Part shown: positions 24,322 to 32,606 of the stretch, piece by piece
Layout: each line of letters begins with the position of its first letter
How positions within the stretch are numbered: the stretch's first letter is position 1
Assembly (NCBI GenBank): GCA_014728115.1
Contig: WJME01000315.1
Span: 1 to 38,998, forward strand
Reading direction: 5' to 3'
Source: Candidatus Zhuqueibacterota bacterium
Lineage (GTDB): Bacteria; Zhuqueibacterota; Zhuqueibacteria; Residuimicrobiales; Oceaniaggregativiventaceae
Length of the DNA: 38,998 bases
The notes under the pieces: model-generated
Told to the model about the DNA's origin: nothing
The model's input: the letters and a program-made list of their open reading frames with translations, nothing else
Database searches by the model: none
Program-made: the position numbers and the translations under genes

Positions 24322-26358
24322 TTAAGGGAGTTCCAGCCCATATTGGTCGCTGATATCCAAAGGTGGCATGGGGCCATCCAAAGGATTCAGCTCCTTGACA
24401 TACCAGTCATACCACATGAGCTGGCGATATAAAACATCTATTCGTCCGGGTTGCCGGGCATTTCCATGCCCTTCGCCAGGATATTGTACCAGTCGTACGG
24501 CAGGATGATCATTCATGACCAGACGGCGATAAAATTCTATGCTCTGTGATGGATGAACACGTGTGTCAGCTTTTCCTCCGAGGATCAATACCGCTGTTTG
24601 ACTTTGATGGGCATAATAGATCGGGCTTCTCTTCAGGCTCTGTTCCCACATGTCCTCCAGCTTTTTGCCGGAATGAACATAAAGTTCCTCATAGGGAATG
24701 TCTGTGGTGCCCCGTTTACTGATCAAATTGCTGATGCCGACAAACATACAAACAGCCTTGACCTTTTCCGTATAATAGCTCGCAAACCAGGCAGAAGCAA
24801 ATCCTCCATACGATCCTCCTCCCAGACCGACACGCTCCGGATCAGCGATTTTATCTTTTACCAAAGCAGTGATGCCGTCAGCGATATCATCGAATTCAGT
24901 ACCGGCCGCATCATTGAAACCGGTCATGGCAAAATCGACACCATAGCCTGTGCTTGAACGGTAATTGGGATAAAAAACAGCATATCCCTTGCCTGCGAGT
25001 ACCTGTCCGGGTGTGGAATAGCGGGTTACCCAGCCATTTGAATAGTGTGATTCCGGGCCTCCATGAACGACAACCACCAGAGGAACCGTCTCATTTTCTG
25101 TATAATCAACCGGATATATCAACAATCCTTCGACCTTTTCATTATCTCTGGCTTTATAGGAATAGACTACCTGCTTGCCCAGTTTACGGTCTTTTAACCA
25201 GGGATTGATATCTGTCGCTTTTTGCGGATCATTACCCGGCTGCCAATAAAACACATCACTGATCATCGTGGGGGATTCACCGACCATGGCGACATGAGTC
25301 CAATCGTTACTTTGACTCAAATTCTCAAAAACAAAACCGGTATTGAGGGAGCTCAGCCAAATATCCCGTTCACCGCCATCAGCAGCGACTGTACTCAAGG
25401 TCGTCGCAGTTTCTTCTCCGGCACGATATACCACAGTATCATTGTCTTTCCAGGCGACCCATTCGATATGACCTCGAAAATCCCGTGGGGTCAGGTTAAG
25501 CTCTTTTTGGGTATCCAGACGAATGACATAAGCCTGGCTCACAGCATGATCATTTTGAGTCAATGCCCCTGTATAGGCCAGTCTGGTGTTATCCGGACTA
25601 AATGCATAGTTGCCCAATTTGCCGGGATTATCAGTCAATTGAATCCATTGATCTTCTCCCTGCCGCAAAAGATAGATTTTGCGGAATGCATAGCGGTGAT
25701 CGATCAGGTTCTTTGGACTGGCAGAAAATGCGATCATGGATCCATCCTTGTTGAATTCAAAATCCCACAAGGTAATACCACTGGTCACTTGTTCACCTTT
25801 GGAGGGCTCGATATCGAGCACGAGACGATAAAGATTTCGATGCTTGAGATTTTCCTCAAAATAGGTAAACTCGTACCCTTTTTCTTTCAATGCCTCTTCG
25901 CGCTCTGTCGGCGCTGTTTCAGCCAGATAATATATCGATCGTCCATCAGGATGCCATCGAAACGTAGAAACAGAGGTGGGTGAATCGCTTACAGGCACAG
26001 CCTCTCCCCCATCCACGGGGATGACCCAGATCTGAGTTTTTTTCTGATTTTCCCGTCTGCTTAAAAAGGCAATCTGACGACCATCAGGACTAAATGCAGG
26101 AGAAGATATAGACACCTGGCCTTTGATAAACGCTCTGCTCGATCCGCTTGCAGGATCATAAAGATGCAATTCACGGTAGGCAGATCCTGCCTCTTCAGCA
26201 GGCTTGCGCTGCACCCATAGCGTATAGGCGATTTTTCCCTCGACACTGGTATCGATGTCGAGGATTCGTTGGGTATTTAAAACGTCCAAAGGTGTGAATA
26301 CCTCTGACCAAAGAAGAGTGGGTAAAAACAGTATGAAAAGAATTTTAATAAACTTCAT
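24322..26358 (-). CDS. Exported S9-family prolyl oligopeptidase/acylaminoacyl-type peptidase
   Basis: This 678-residue protein has a signal peptide (MKFIKILFILFLPTLLWS). Residues ~25-400 form a WD40/TolB-like propeller with repeated segments such as SPAFSPDGRQIAFLSRR and YAFSPDNTRLAYTG. The C-terminal ~260 residues are an alpha/beta hydrolase. The nucleophile Ser is in GLGGGSYGGFASAW, the Asp in GKADTRVHPSQS and the His in YPGEGHGNARQ, so the triad is complete. Such enzymes cleave short peptides, here probably in the periplasm. The propeller limits access to small substrates. GGAGGATCTG precedes the ATG. It stands alone, with a GC-rich hairpin downstream. Confidence 0.92.
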   Translation of the reverse strand: MKFIKILFILFLPTLLWSEVFTPLDVLNTQRILDIDTSVEGKIAYTLWVQRKPAEEAGSAYRELHLYDPASGSSRAFIKGQVSISSPAFSPDGRQIAFLSRRENQKKTQIWVIPVDGGEAVPVSDSPTSVSTFRWHPDGRSIYYLAETAPTEREEALKEKGYEFTYFEENLKHRNLYRLVLDIEPSKGEQVTSGITLWDFEFNKDGSMIAFSASPKNLIDHRYAFRKIYLLRQGEDQWIQLTDNPGKLGNYAFSPDNTRLAYTGALTQNDHAVSQAYVIRLDTQKELNLTPRDFRGHIEWVAWKDNDTVVYRAGEETATTLSTVAADGGERDIWLSSLNTGFVFENLSQSNDWTHVAMVGESPTMISDVFYWQPGNDPQKATDINPWLKDRKLGKQVVYSYKARDNEKVEGLLIYPVDYTENETVPLVVVVHGGPESHYSNGWVTRYSTPGQVLAGKGYAVFYPNYRSSTGYGVDFAMTGFNDAAGTEFDDIADGITALVKDKIADPERVGLGGGSYGGFASAWFASYYTEKVKAVCMFVGISNLISKRGTTDIPYEELYVHSGKKLEDMWEQSLKRSPIYYAHQSQTAVLILGGKADTRVHPSQSIEFYRRLVMNDHPAVRLVQYPGEGHGNARQPGRIDVLYRQLMWYDWYVKELNPLDGPMPPLDISDQYGLELP

Positions 26359-26632
26359 CAGATCCTCCGATTATTATAGGGTTATGATTATGAGTTGTCA
26401 TCATGTTGCAGGGGAAATTCACGCAAACTCACCAGATCGTCAGTATTCCTTATATCAACACCGTTTTTATGCAAAATCTGCCATAAATTTTTTCAGGCCA
26501 CACCAGCAGAAAGTGCCGATCAGCGAATCATCTGACCATGCTTGTCAGCCCGGCGTAATTTTTTGGGAGCGTGTGAACGAATGATAGTGAGAGTTATCAT
26601 GTGCAACAATAGTATGAATCGATAGAATTTCA

Positions 26633-27634
26633 TCAAACCTGAAAATCCTTTAACGCATCTGCCATGGCCAACAAATTTTGGTGAGGTGTTCCGTCGGGAA
26701 TTTCACAGCCAGCCATAATCAGCGAGCGTGCAGAGCCGGCTCGGGCACAGTCCCTAACCGCCTGATAAACGGTTTCAGGTGATCCTTTTAACATGATTTG
26801 AACCGGATCAAAGTTCCCACACACCCAACACATGTTTTTTGCAAAAATTCCCGCTGCCCGCTCCATATCAACCATCCAATCGATATCAATTATTCTGGCC
26901 TTGCTTTGGGTCATTTCCTGCAAAATATGTGAGGTATCGCCACAAATATGCAATCGGGGTACTGCACCATGGTCCAGTACGCCCTGAAAAATCCGTTTTT
27001 CAAAGGGTAAACAAAATTCAGAATACATGCTGGCGGATATTTGCGAAGCAACAGCATCTCCCAGTCCAATGATATCGGCGCCTGCCTTGATTTGCTGGAT
27101 TGCAAACTCGATTTCCAATTCAACACAAAATTCCAACAGTTCGTTCACCCACTGTGGATTGAGATATAAATCCATTAAAAGTTGATCCACGCCTCTCAGC
27201 GTGGCAGCCTGTGCCAACGCACCTTCGACCCATCCCATAACAGGGATATCATGACCGTTGAACCGGGCAATGGCTTCCAGTCGATCACTCATACGTTTTC
27301 CATGCTCCGGCGAAATGGGTTTTAACCGCAAAAGATCATCATACTCTTTGAGCAAAGCCTCTTTGCGTACAGGGAGAGAATCATGCGGGAATTCCACCAA
27401 AAGTCCGAGATCGGCCGCTTCCCGGTAAGGATCTGAAATAGCCTGCAGAATATCCAGAGTAAAATCATTTTGCACTGCGAAATTGGCATCGCAAAGCACT
27501 TTATAATCCTGATAATACCGGGAAAGGGGCTGCTCAATATAATGCGCAGCAAAGGTCATCATGATATTAAAATTGGGAATCCGGTCAACAGATTCCAGGT
27601 TCATTCGGGCTTGAAATCGTTCCTTAGAGGTCAT
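26633..27634 (-). CDS. Uroporphyrinogen decarboxylase-family (MtaA/CmuA-like) methyltransferase
   Basis: The product is about 333 residues from the ATG at 27634; a frame opening 22 codons upstream would need a TTG. It begins MTSKERFQARMNLESVDRIP, the usual opening of URO-D superfamily proteins. It contains VMGWVEGALAQAATLRG, ADIIGLGDAVASQIS and, most telling, RLHICGDTSHIL with a later MAGCEIPDGTP. The His-x-Cys plus distal Cys set is the zinc site of corrinoid methyltransferases (MtaA, MtbA, CmuA), whereas true HemE lacks it. I therefore favour methyl transfer to a thiol or corrinoid over heme synthesis. No corrinoid protein gene is adjacent. It is the last gene of the run pgm, DUF6807-like, sirtuin, this gene. 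Confidence 0.82.
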   Translation of the reverse strand: MTSKERFQARMNLESVDRIPNFNIMMTFAAHYIEQPLSRYYQDYKVLCDANFAVQNDFTLDILQAISDPYREAADLGLLVEFPHDSLPVRKEALLKEYDDLLRLKPISPEHGKRMSDRLEAIARFNGHDIPVMGWVEGALAQAATLRGVDQLLMDLYLNPQWVNELLEFCVELEIEFAIQQIKAGADIIGLGDAVASQISASMYSEFCLPFEKRIFQGVLDHGAVPRLHICGDTSHILQEMTQSKARIIDIDWMVDMERAAGIFAKNMCWVCGNFDPVQIMLKGSPETVYQAVRDCARAGSARSLIMAGCEIPDGTPHQNLLAMADALKDFQV

Positions 27635-27730
27635 TTGTCGTTTCTCTCTTTGTTCACGAACCAGATTCGATGGTTTGAGCAGGAAATCCGATGATTGCAA
27701 TGACTCTTTGAGACATTCCAGTGAACTCGT

Positions 27731-28483
27731 TTATTTGTTTGATTCGGTCAGTTCAGCATATAGCCGGTTCATTACCGTCGTTGCGGGTCCCTGTAAAAAG
27801 AGGTCTGTGATTCGATCGGTAAACAGTGAAGGTTCGGGATTGATCTCGATAATTTTGGCTCCATTTTCTTTGGCATTTGCAGGAACCATAGATGCAGGCA
27901 TCACTTCGCCTGTTGTACCGATAACCAGAACGGCCTGTGCCCTGTTGGCACTGTCAAAAGATGACTCGTAGGCTTTTGGGGGTATCTGTTCACCAAAAAA
28001 AATAAAATCGGGTTTGAGCAATCCAGTACAGAATTCACAAGTCGGTGGCATAGGATCAAATTCAAATTCGCCGGTGGATACGATGCGGCCGCAATCAACA
28101 CACCGCAGATCCCGAGTATGCCCATGAAATTCATAGACACGAGTATTTCCGGCCATCTGATGCAAATTATCGATGTTTTGTGTGACAATGGCGTGCAACC
28201 ATTGCTTGTTTTCCATATCTGCCAGCCGATAATGCGCATCGTTGGGTTTAGCCTTGCCCATAAATTCATAGAACAACTGTTTGATGACCCGCCAGGATTC
28301 CAGGGGATGGCTATAAAAATAGGACAATTCAAGCACAGTAGGATCGACCTTTGCCCAAAGTCCATCCGCACCTCGAAAAGGAGGAATACCGCTTTCTACC
28401 GATATTCCTGCACCTGTAAATGCAAGCGTAAAGTCAGAACCTTTTATCCATTCGGCTGCCAAATCATACCGATCGGTAAACAT
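27731..28483 (-). CDS. cobB: NAD-dependent protein deacylase (sirtuin)
   Basis: This 250-residue protein has all sirtuin core motifs. These are the NAD-binding FTGAGISVESGIPPFRG, the TQNIDNLHQMAG loop, the catalytic His in VYEFHGHTRDL, and four zinc-ligand Cys in RCVDCGRIV and PTCEFCTG. VIGTTGEVMPAS and IIEINPEPS complete the set. It removes acyl groups from lysines using NAD. The Tyr-Arg pair typical of desuccinylating (SIRT5-like) enzymes is not evident, so the acyl preference is open. AGGA lies eight bases before the ATG. The upstream DUF6807-like gene ends 13 bases before it, so they are cotranscribed. The gene symbol is a family name rather than proven orthology. Confidence 0.92.
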   Translation of the reverse strand: MFTDRYDLAAEWIKGSDFTLAFTGAGISVESGIPPFRGADGLWAKVDPTVLELSYFYSHPLESWRVIKQLFYEFMGKAKPNDAHYRLADMENKQWLHAIVTQNIDNLHQMAGNTRVYEFHGHTRDLRCVDCGRIVSTGEFEFDPMPPTCEFCTGLLKPDFIFFGEQIPPKAYESSFDSANRAQAVLVIGTTGEVMPASMVPANAKENGAKIIEINPEPSLFTDRITDLFLQGPATTVMNRLYAELTESNK

Positions 28484-28496
28484 GATTCATTCCTGT

Positions 28497-29447
28497 TTAT
28501 TCAACTCTATTCGCAAAGGATTCGTACAGGGCATCGATATTTATATCGTCAGTCTGTCCTTTGTAAAGTATCAATCTATACTTGAATACCAGGGGTCTAT
28601 CTGTCGGCACAGTGACCGGATCGCGGCCCGGGTACGCTGCATTTTGCATGCTCTTTTTTTGGCGCAATATCCAGGGTTGTGGAAATCCCTCACTAGAAGG
28701 ATGAACCATCAAGGTGACCCCGCTCCATTCGCCATTTTCTTCATATGGTGCGGAAAAGTCCATCCACCCTCCCCCTTTGATGGCATCTCTCTGGGGCTGA
28801 ACAGGGCCAAGTGCAGACGTAAAGGTCAGGCTATCGGGCATTTTAATGCGCAGAGAAAACCCGCCATATCCCTTTGAATCTTCTGACCCTCCTATGGCCA
28901 CATCAGGCAAAAGAGCTCGCAATCCGATTCGGAAATCGATCATCCGGGTGGAATCGGTTCTGGGATAGACCTGCACAAGCGTATGTTCCTCGATAAAAGG
29001 CTTGGGTTGACCTTGTTCATCGACCCACAAGGGAGATAAATAGTTGACCACAAGATTCAGTCCTACGGCGCCGCTCTGGAAAAGCACCGGTTTGACTTGA
29101 TCGACCCGCCACTCAAAATCCTCATTGACCCAGGCATCTCCGATGCGCTTGTCACCGATATAGGTTTGATGCCAGGCCCAAAAAATGCCATGGTGATGAT
29201 AATGATCTTCAGGCATATCTTCTGTCAGCACCGTACCATCGAGAGAATAGAGGGGATGAAAATAATGTGAACGTGCATATTCATTCTGTTCAGGCTTGGC
29301 GGTTTTTTGATAAAACAAGACAGGATGACCTTTTTCTTTGATCCAGACTCCATCTGCTTGTTGTTCAATGGTCAGCGAGCTTTGTGGGGTTTGACAAGCC
29401 ACAATGATCCCCAGCAAACAAAGTACACAGAGTATCCGCATAATCAT
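28497..29447 (-). CDS. DUF6807 (PmoA-like) lipoprotein
   Basis: This protein of about 316 residues has a lipoprotein signal ending in the lipobox IVAC (Cys about residue 18). The mature part is rich in beta strands. It contains RSHYFHPLYSLDGTVLTEDM followed by PEDHYHHHGIFWAWHQTYIG, the segment by which I recognise the DUF6807 family, often seen next to sugar or glycoside genes in Bacteroidota and planctomycetes. The His cluster HYHHHG could bind metal or act in catalysis, but no function is established that I know. Two ATG codons (29447, 29441) are possible; AAGGA is very close to the first and better spaced for the second. The pgm stop is six bases upstream, so they form one operon. Confidence 0.8.
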   Translation of the reverse strand: MIMRILCVLCLLGIIVACQTPQSSLTIEQQADGVWIKEKGHPVLFYQKTAKPEQNEYARSHYFHPLYSLDGTVLTEDMPEDHYHHHGIFWAWHQTYIGDKRIGDAWVNEDFEWRVDQVKPVLFQSGAVGLNLVVNYLSPLWVDEQGQPKPFIEEHTLVQVYPRTDSTRMIDFRIGLRALLPDVAIGGSEDSKGYGGFSLRIKMPDSLTFTSALGPVQPQRDAIKGGGWMDFSAPYEENGEWSGVTLMVHPSSEGFPQPWILRQKKSMQNAAYPGRDPVTVPTDRPLVFKYRLILYKGQTDDINIDALYESFANRVE

Positions 29448-29453
29448 CGATCC

Positions 29454-31109
29454 TTAACGTTTAGATTGTTCTTCAAAAACACGACTGACCAGCTCTTTGG
29501 CTTGATTCATGATTTCCTCTAAATGAGAATGCCCCTTGAAGCTTTCTGCATAAATTTTGTAAATTTCTTCTGTACCTGAAGGCCGGGCAGCAAACCACCC
29601 ATATTCACTGGTAATTTTGATCCCTCCGATGGCAGCATTGTTTCCCGGTGCATGCGTCAGGATGTTCGAAATCGGATCCCCGGCCAAATCATCTGCTATG
29701 ATTTGTTCAGGGCTGAGGGTTTTCAAAATTTCTTTTTGCTCGCGGGAAGCAGGGGCATCTGTGCGTTCATAGACAGGAGCACCGTGTTTTTCAACCAAAT
29801 TTTGATAATGCACAGCAGGATCGGTTTGGGTATGAGCCAGAATTTCAGCTGCCAGTAAATCCATGATAAATCCGTCCTTGTCGGTGGTCCATACAGAGCC
29901 ATGATGACGCAGAAACGATGCACCTGCACTCTCTTCGCCACTAAACCCAAACTGACCCGAATAAAGTCCCTCGACAAACCACTTGAATCCTACAGGAACC
30001 TCTATGACCTGGCGGTTCAGGTCACGCGCCACCCGGTCGATCATAGAACTCGACACCAGAGTTTTTCCAATACTTTTTTCAGGACCCCATTCAGGTCTGT
30101 TTTGGAACAGATACTCTATGGCGACAGCGAGATAATGATTCGGGTTCAATAAACCCGCGCTTTTGGTTACAATGCCGTGGCGATCATAATCCGGATCATT
30201 GCCAAAAGCGATATCGAATTGATCTTTGAGGTCAATCAACCCGGCCATGGCAAACGGAGACGAACAATCCATTCGAATTTTGCCGTCTCTGTCCACCCTC
30301 ATAAATGAAAAGGTGGGATCAACCTGTTGATTCACCACTGTGATATCGAGCCCATATGTTTCTGCAATAGGCTCCCAATAGTTGATGCCCGCCCCTCCCA
30401 GGGGATCGACACCAATCTTTAGGCCAGCATTCCTGATCGCCTGCATATCCACGACATTGGCAAGATCTTTCACATAGGGCATAATCAGATCGATTTGCTG
30501 AACGTTTTGCCGGGTAAAAGCTTTTCTTAAAGAAATTCGTTTGACCGCCTTGAGGTGGTCGTTGAGAATGTCATTCGCCCGATCCTGAATAGCACGAGTG
30601 GTGTCTGCGTCGGCGGGTCCGCCGGTAGGCGGATTATACTTGAATCCACCATCCTCGGGTGGATTATGGGAAGGCGTGATTACAATGCCATCAGCCAAGT
30701 GTTTGGCATGAGAGGCATTATAGGTCAAAATAGCATGTGAAATCACCGGTGTGGGTGTATATTGCCTGTGTTCTGCCAAACGCAATTCCACGTCATTGGC
30801 AGCAAATACCTCGATCGCGCTGTTCTGTGCCGGTTCAGAGAGCGCATGCGTATCCATCCCCATAAAAAGAGGGCCGGTGATTCCTTTTTTTTGACGATAT
30901 TCAGCGACAGCCTGGCTGATTGCCAATACATGGTCTTCGTTAAACGTTGTGGCAGTCGATGTGCCCCGGTGACCGGAGGTACCAAAGGATACCTGGTGTT
31001 CTTTTTCAAGAGGATCGGGTTTATGTGTATAATAACTGGAAACCAAATGGGGGATATTGATTAACAACTCTCTGGGCACGTTTTTTCCGGCCAGGGGATG
31101 CTGACTCAT
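29454..31109 (-). CDS. pgm: Phosphoglucomutase (alpha-D-glucose-specific)
   Basis: The product is 551 residues from the ATG at 31109, marked by GGAGGAAG at proper spacing. A frame extended 41 codons upstream is not conserved in character and is rejected. It interconverts glucose-1-phosphate and glucose-6-phosphate. Motifs in order are [10 protein letters not shown] near the N-terminus, the phosphoserine loop [20 protein letters not shown], the metal loop [12 protein letters not shown], the sugar-specificity loop [12 protein letters not shown], and the phosphate-binding [16 protein letters not shown] near the C-terminus. The length and the start MSQHPLAGK are those of the E. coli-type Pgm. The DUF6807-like gene begins six bases after its stop. 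Confidence 0.96.
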   Translation of the reverse strand: MSQHPLAGKNVPRELLINIPHLVSSYYTHKPDPLEKEHQVSFGTSGHRGTSTATTFNEDHVLAISQAVAEYRQKKGITGPLFMGMDTHALSEPAQNSAIEVFAANDVELRLAEHRQYTPTPVISHAILTYNASHAKHLADGIVITPSHNPPEDGGFKYNPPTGGPADADTTRAIQDRANDILNDHLKAVKRISLRKAFTRQNVQQIDLIMPYVKDLANVVDMQAIRNAGLKIGVDPLGGAGINYWEPIAETYGLDITVVNQQVDPTFSFMRVDRDGKIRMDCSSPFAMAGLIDLKDQFDIAFGNDPDYDRHGIVTKSAGLLNPNHYLAVAIEYLFQNRPEWGPEKSIGKTLVSSSMIDRVARDLNRQVIEVPVGFKWFVEGLYSGQFGFSGEESAGASFLRHHGSVWTTDKDGFIMDLLAAEILAHTQTDPAVHYQNLVEKHGAPVYERTDAPASREQKEILKTLSPEQIIADDLAGDPISNILTHAPGNNAAIGGIKITSEYGWFAARPSGTEEIYKIYAESFKGHSHLEEIMNQAKELVSRVFEEQSKR

Positions 31110-31184
31110 TTTTATACTTCCTCCGAGCTCGATTCGGGTGTCTATTTCATAATAGTTATTACAGCTGTGATTGCATGGAAACTG

Positions 31185-31224
31185 GAACGCAGAGATCGCA
31201 ATGGCAAAAAAAGAGGACGCAGAG
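31185..31224. repeat. Short intergenic repeat, left copy
   Basis: The block has GAACGCAGAG at one end and GAGGACGCAGAG at the other, so the core CGCAGAG occurs twice. The reverse complement of the copy at 31391-31435 has the same pair of cores at similar spacing, making an inverted pair about 165 bases apart. Confidence 0.5.
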
Positions 31225-31390
31225 CAAGACAAAATTCCAACAATCTTGTATAACTCGCGTAATTAAACCCATTTTTAAGAGTGTGCTGTTTTTAAATAAT
31301 TAAATTAGCCAAAACGTTTTAATAGTATAGAGTAGAGTCAGGTTACCGGATAACTGATGCATTCTGGCTTTTGGTTTCTGCATTTTTTTT

Positions 31391-31435
31391 CCTCTGCGAC
31401 CTTGGCGTTTTCTCCGAGTCCTCTGCGTTTATCGT
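31391..31435. repeat. Short intergenic repeat, right copy (inverted)
   Basis: The block contains CCTCTGCGACCTTGGCG followed by CCTCTGCGTTTATCG, i.e. two CTCTGCG cores. It is in opposite orientation to the copy at 31185-31224. Blocks of the form CTCTGCGxCCTxxGCG are, from memory, common interspersed repeats in uncultivated bacteria. Confidence 0.5.
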
Positions 31436-31553
31436 TTTTGTCTATTTTGGACAAGAGTGACTGGAACGAATTTATTATATACGAAATTTTGACCAAATTT
31501 GCAAGAGCATACAAGCTCTGTGGTCTGCATGGTTTGATCAAAGTTCGAACCAA

Positions 31554-32540
31554 TCACCTGGCATGCATCAACTCGGATTCATAGCCGAAAAGCGAGGCTT
31601 CTCCTCCGGTATGCCAGAACAGGATTCGGTCATCCGGGTTAAAAAATCCATTCCCGATCAACTCCAGCAACCCGTACATCGCTTTACCGGTATAAACAGG
31701 ATCCAGTAGAATGGCATCTGACCGGGCTAGAGTGTAGATTGCATTCCTTTCTTCCGCACCGACAATCCCGTAACCCAGGCCGAGAAATTCCCTGGTCACA
31801 ATAAAATCATCCGCATGAAAAGGAGAATCGAGTCCGATTTGATGGGCTGCAGAAAGCGATATCTCTGCCATTTCGTTTTCAAATATCGGAAATTCATCGA
31901 ATCCCTTGTCTATGCTGATTCCCACAATCTCTGCCGGAAACCCGGTCAGTTTCTTGCCTGTCACAAGACCTGCCATGGTCCCTCCGGAACTCGTTGCCAA
32001 AACCACATGCGTCGGCCACCAGGAAATCGACTGGCATTGTTTTTCCAGCTCGATCATGGCATTCACATAACCCAAAGCCCCAACCGCATTGCTTCCTCCC
32101 ACGGGGATGACATAGGGCACCTGTCCTCTTTGCTCCAGCTCGTGCGCGATGGTCTGCATTCTAGCCTGGCGTTCCTTACGAGGTGTCCAATGGACTTTAG
32201 CACCCAATAGAGTGTCCAGCAGAACATTTCCATTGCGGGAATTTTGCTCACCAGCCAAAACCAGTTCACAGGCTAACCCTGCCTTGACTGCTGCTGCAGC
32301 AGTCTGGCGACAATGGTTCGACTGTGCGGCCCCTGCTGTAATAAGCGTATCAGCGCGTTGAGCCATTGCATCTTGTATCAGGTATTCCAGCTTGCGTGTT
32401 TTATTGCCCCCCATCGCCAGTCCGGTCAGATCGTCACGCTTGATAAAGATCTCTATGCCGGCTTGCCGACTCAATCCTGTCAACACATGCATCGGGGTAG
32501 GCAATACTGCAAGAGGAAATCGGGCAATTTTGTCTATCAA
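31554..32540 (-). CDS. PLP-dependent D-cysteine desulfhydrase/ACC deaminase family enzyme
   Basis: This 328-residue fold-type II PLP enzyme starts with IARFPLAVLPTPMHVL, as in D-cysteine desulfhydrases. The PLP lysine lies in AMGGNKTRKLEYLI, followed by TAGAAQSNHCRQTAAAAVKA, and the phosphate-binding loop is ATSSGGTMAG. The C-terminus DPVYTGKAMYGLLELI and LFWHTGGEASLFGYE is typical of the family. The choice between D-cysteine breakdown (pyruvate, sulfide, ammonia) and deamination of aminocyclopropane carboxylate cannot be made by eye; the former is more common. The start is a TTG with AGGGG seven to eight bases upstream, and no in-frame ATG is nearby. It follows the GAF-SpoIIE gene by 66 bases. 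Confidence 0.85.
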   Translation of the reverse strand: MIDKIARFPLAVLPTPMHVLTGLSRQAGIEIFIKRDDLTGLAMGGNKTRKLEYLIQDAMAQRADTLITAGAAQSNHCRQTAAAAVKAGLACELVLAGEQNSRNGNVLLDTLLGAKVHWTPRKERQARMQTIAHELEQRGQVPYVIPVGGSNAVGALGYVNAMIELEKQCQSISWWPTHVVLATSSGGTMAGLVTGKKLTGFPAEIVGISIDKGFDEFPIFENEMAEISLSAAHQIGLDSPFHADDFIVTREFLGLGYGIVGAEERNAIYTLARSDAILLDPVYTGKAMYGLLELIGNGFFNPDDRILFWHTGGEASLFGYESELMHAR

Positions 32541-32606
32541 AACACACCCCTGTAATCGGATTCATAGGTTTTGAAACGGTCATTGAGCGGAGAATATAAA
32601 ACCAGG

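Larger units (their letters stand above)
31110..31553. other. Intergenic region of 444 bp with inverted CGCAGAG repeats
   Basis: No gene is supported. It holds two inverted copies of a short repeat (31185-31224 and 31391-31435) flanking an AT-rich core with TTTTTAAATAATTAAATTAG near 31290-31310. The pgm promoter should lie here, reading leftwards. A short stem (31504-31508 with 31514-31518) follows the stop of the PLP-enzyme gene. Confidence 0.5.

Noticed and set aside
26359..26632. Short plus-strand frame upstream of the S9 peptidase gene
   Set aside because: It begins inside the divergent leader, has no motif, and the stretch is better explained as terminator and promoter spacer.
26633..27634. 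Assignment as HemE (heme biosynthesis)
   Set aside because: The His-x-Cys and distal Cys zinc ligands point to the corrinoid/thiol methyltransferase branch.
31110..31232. N-terminal extension of phosphoglucomutase by 41 residues
   Set aside because: The extension crosses an intergenic repeat, has no ribosome site, and the ATG at 31109 has GGAGGAAG in place and matches the family's usual start.
31185..31435. CRISPR array
   Set aside because: Only two degenerate copies in inverted orientation, without regular spacers or cas genes.
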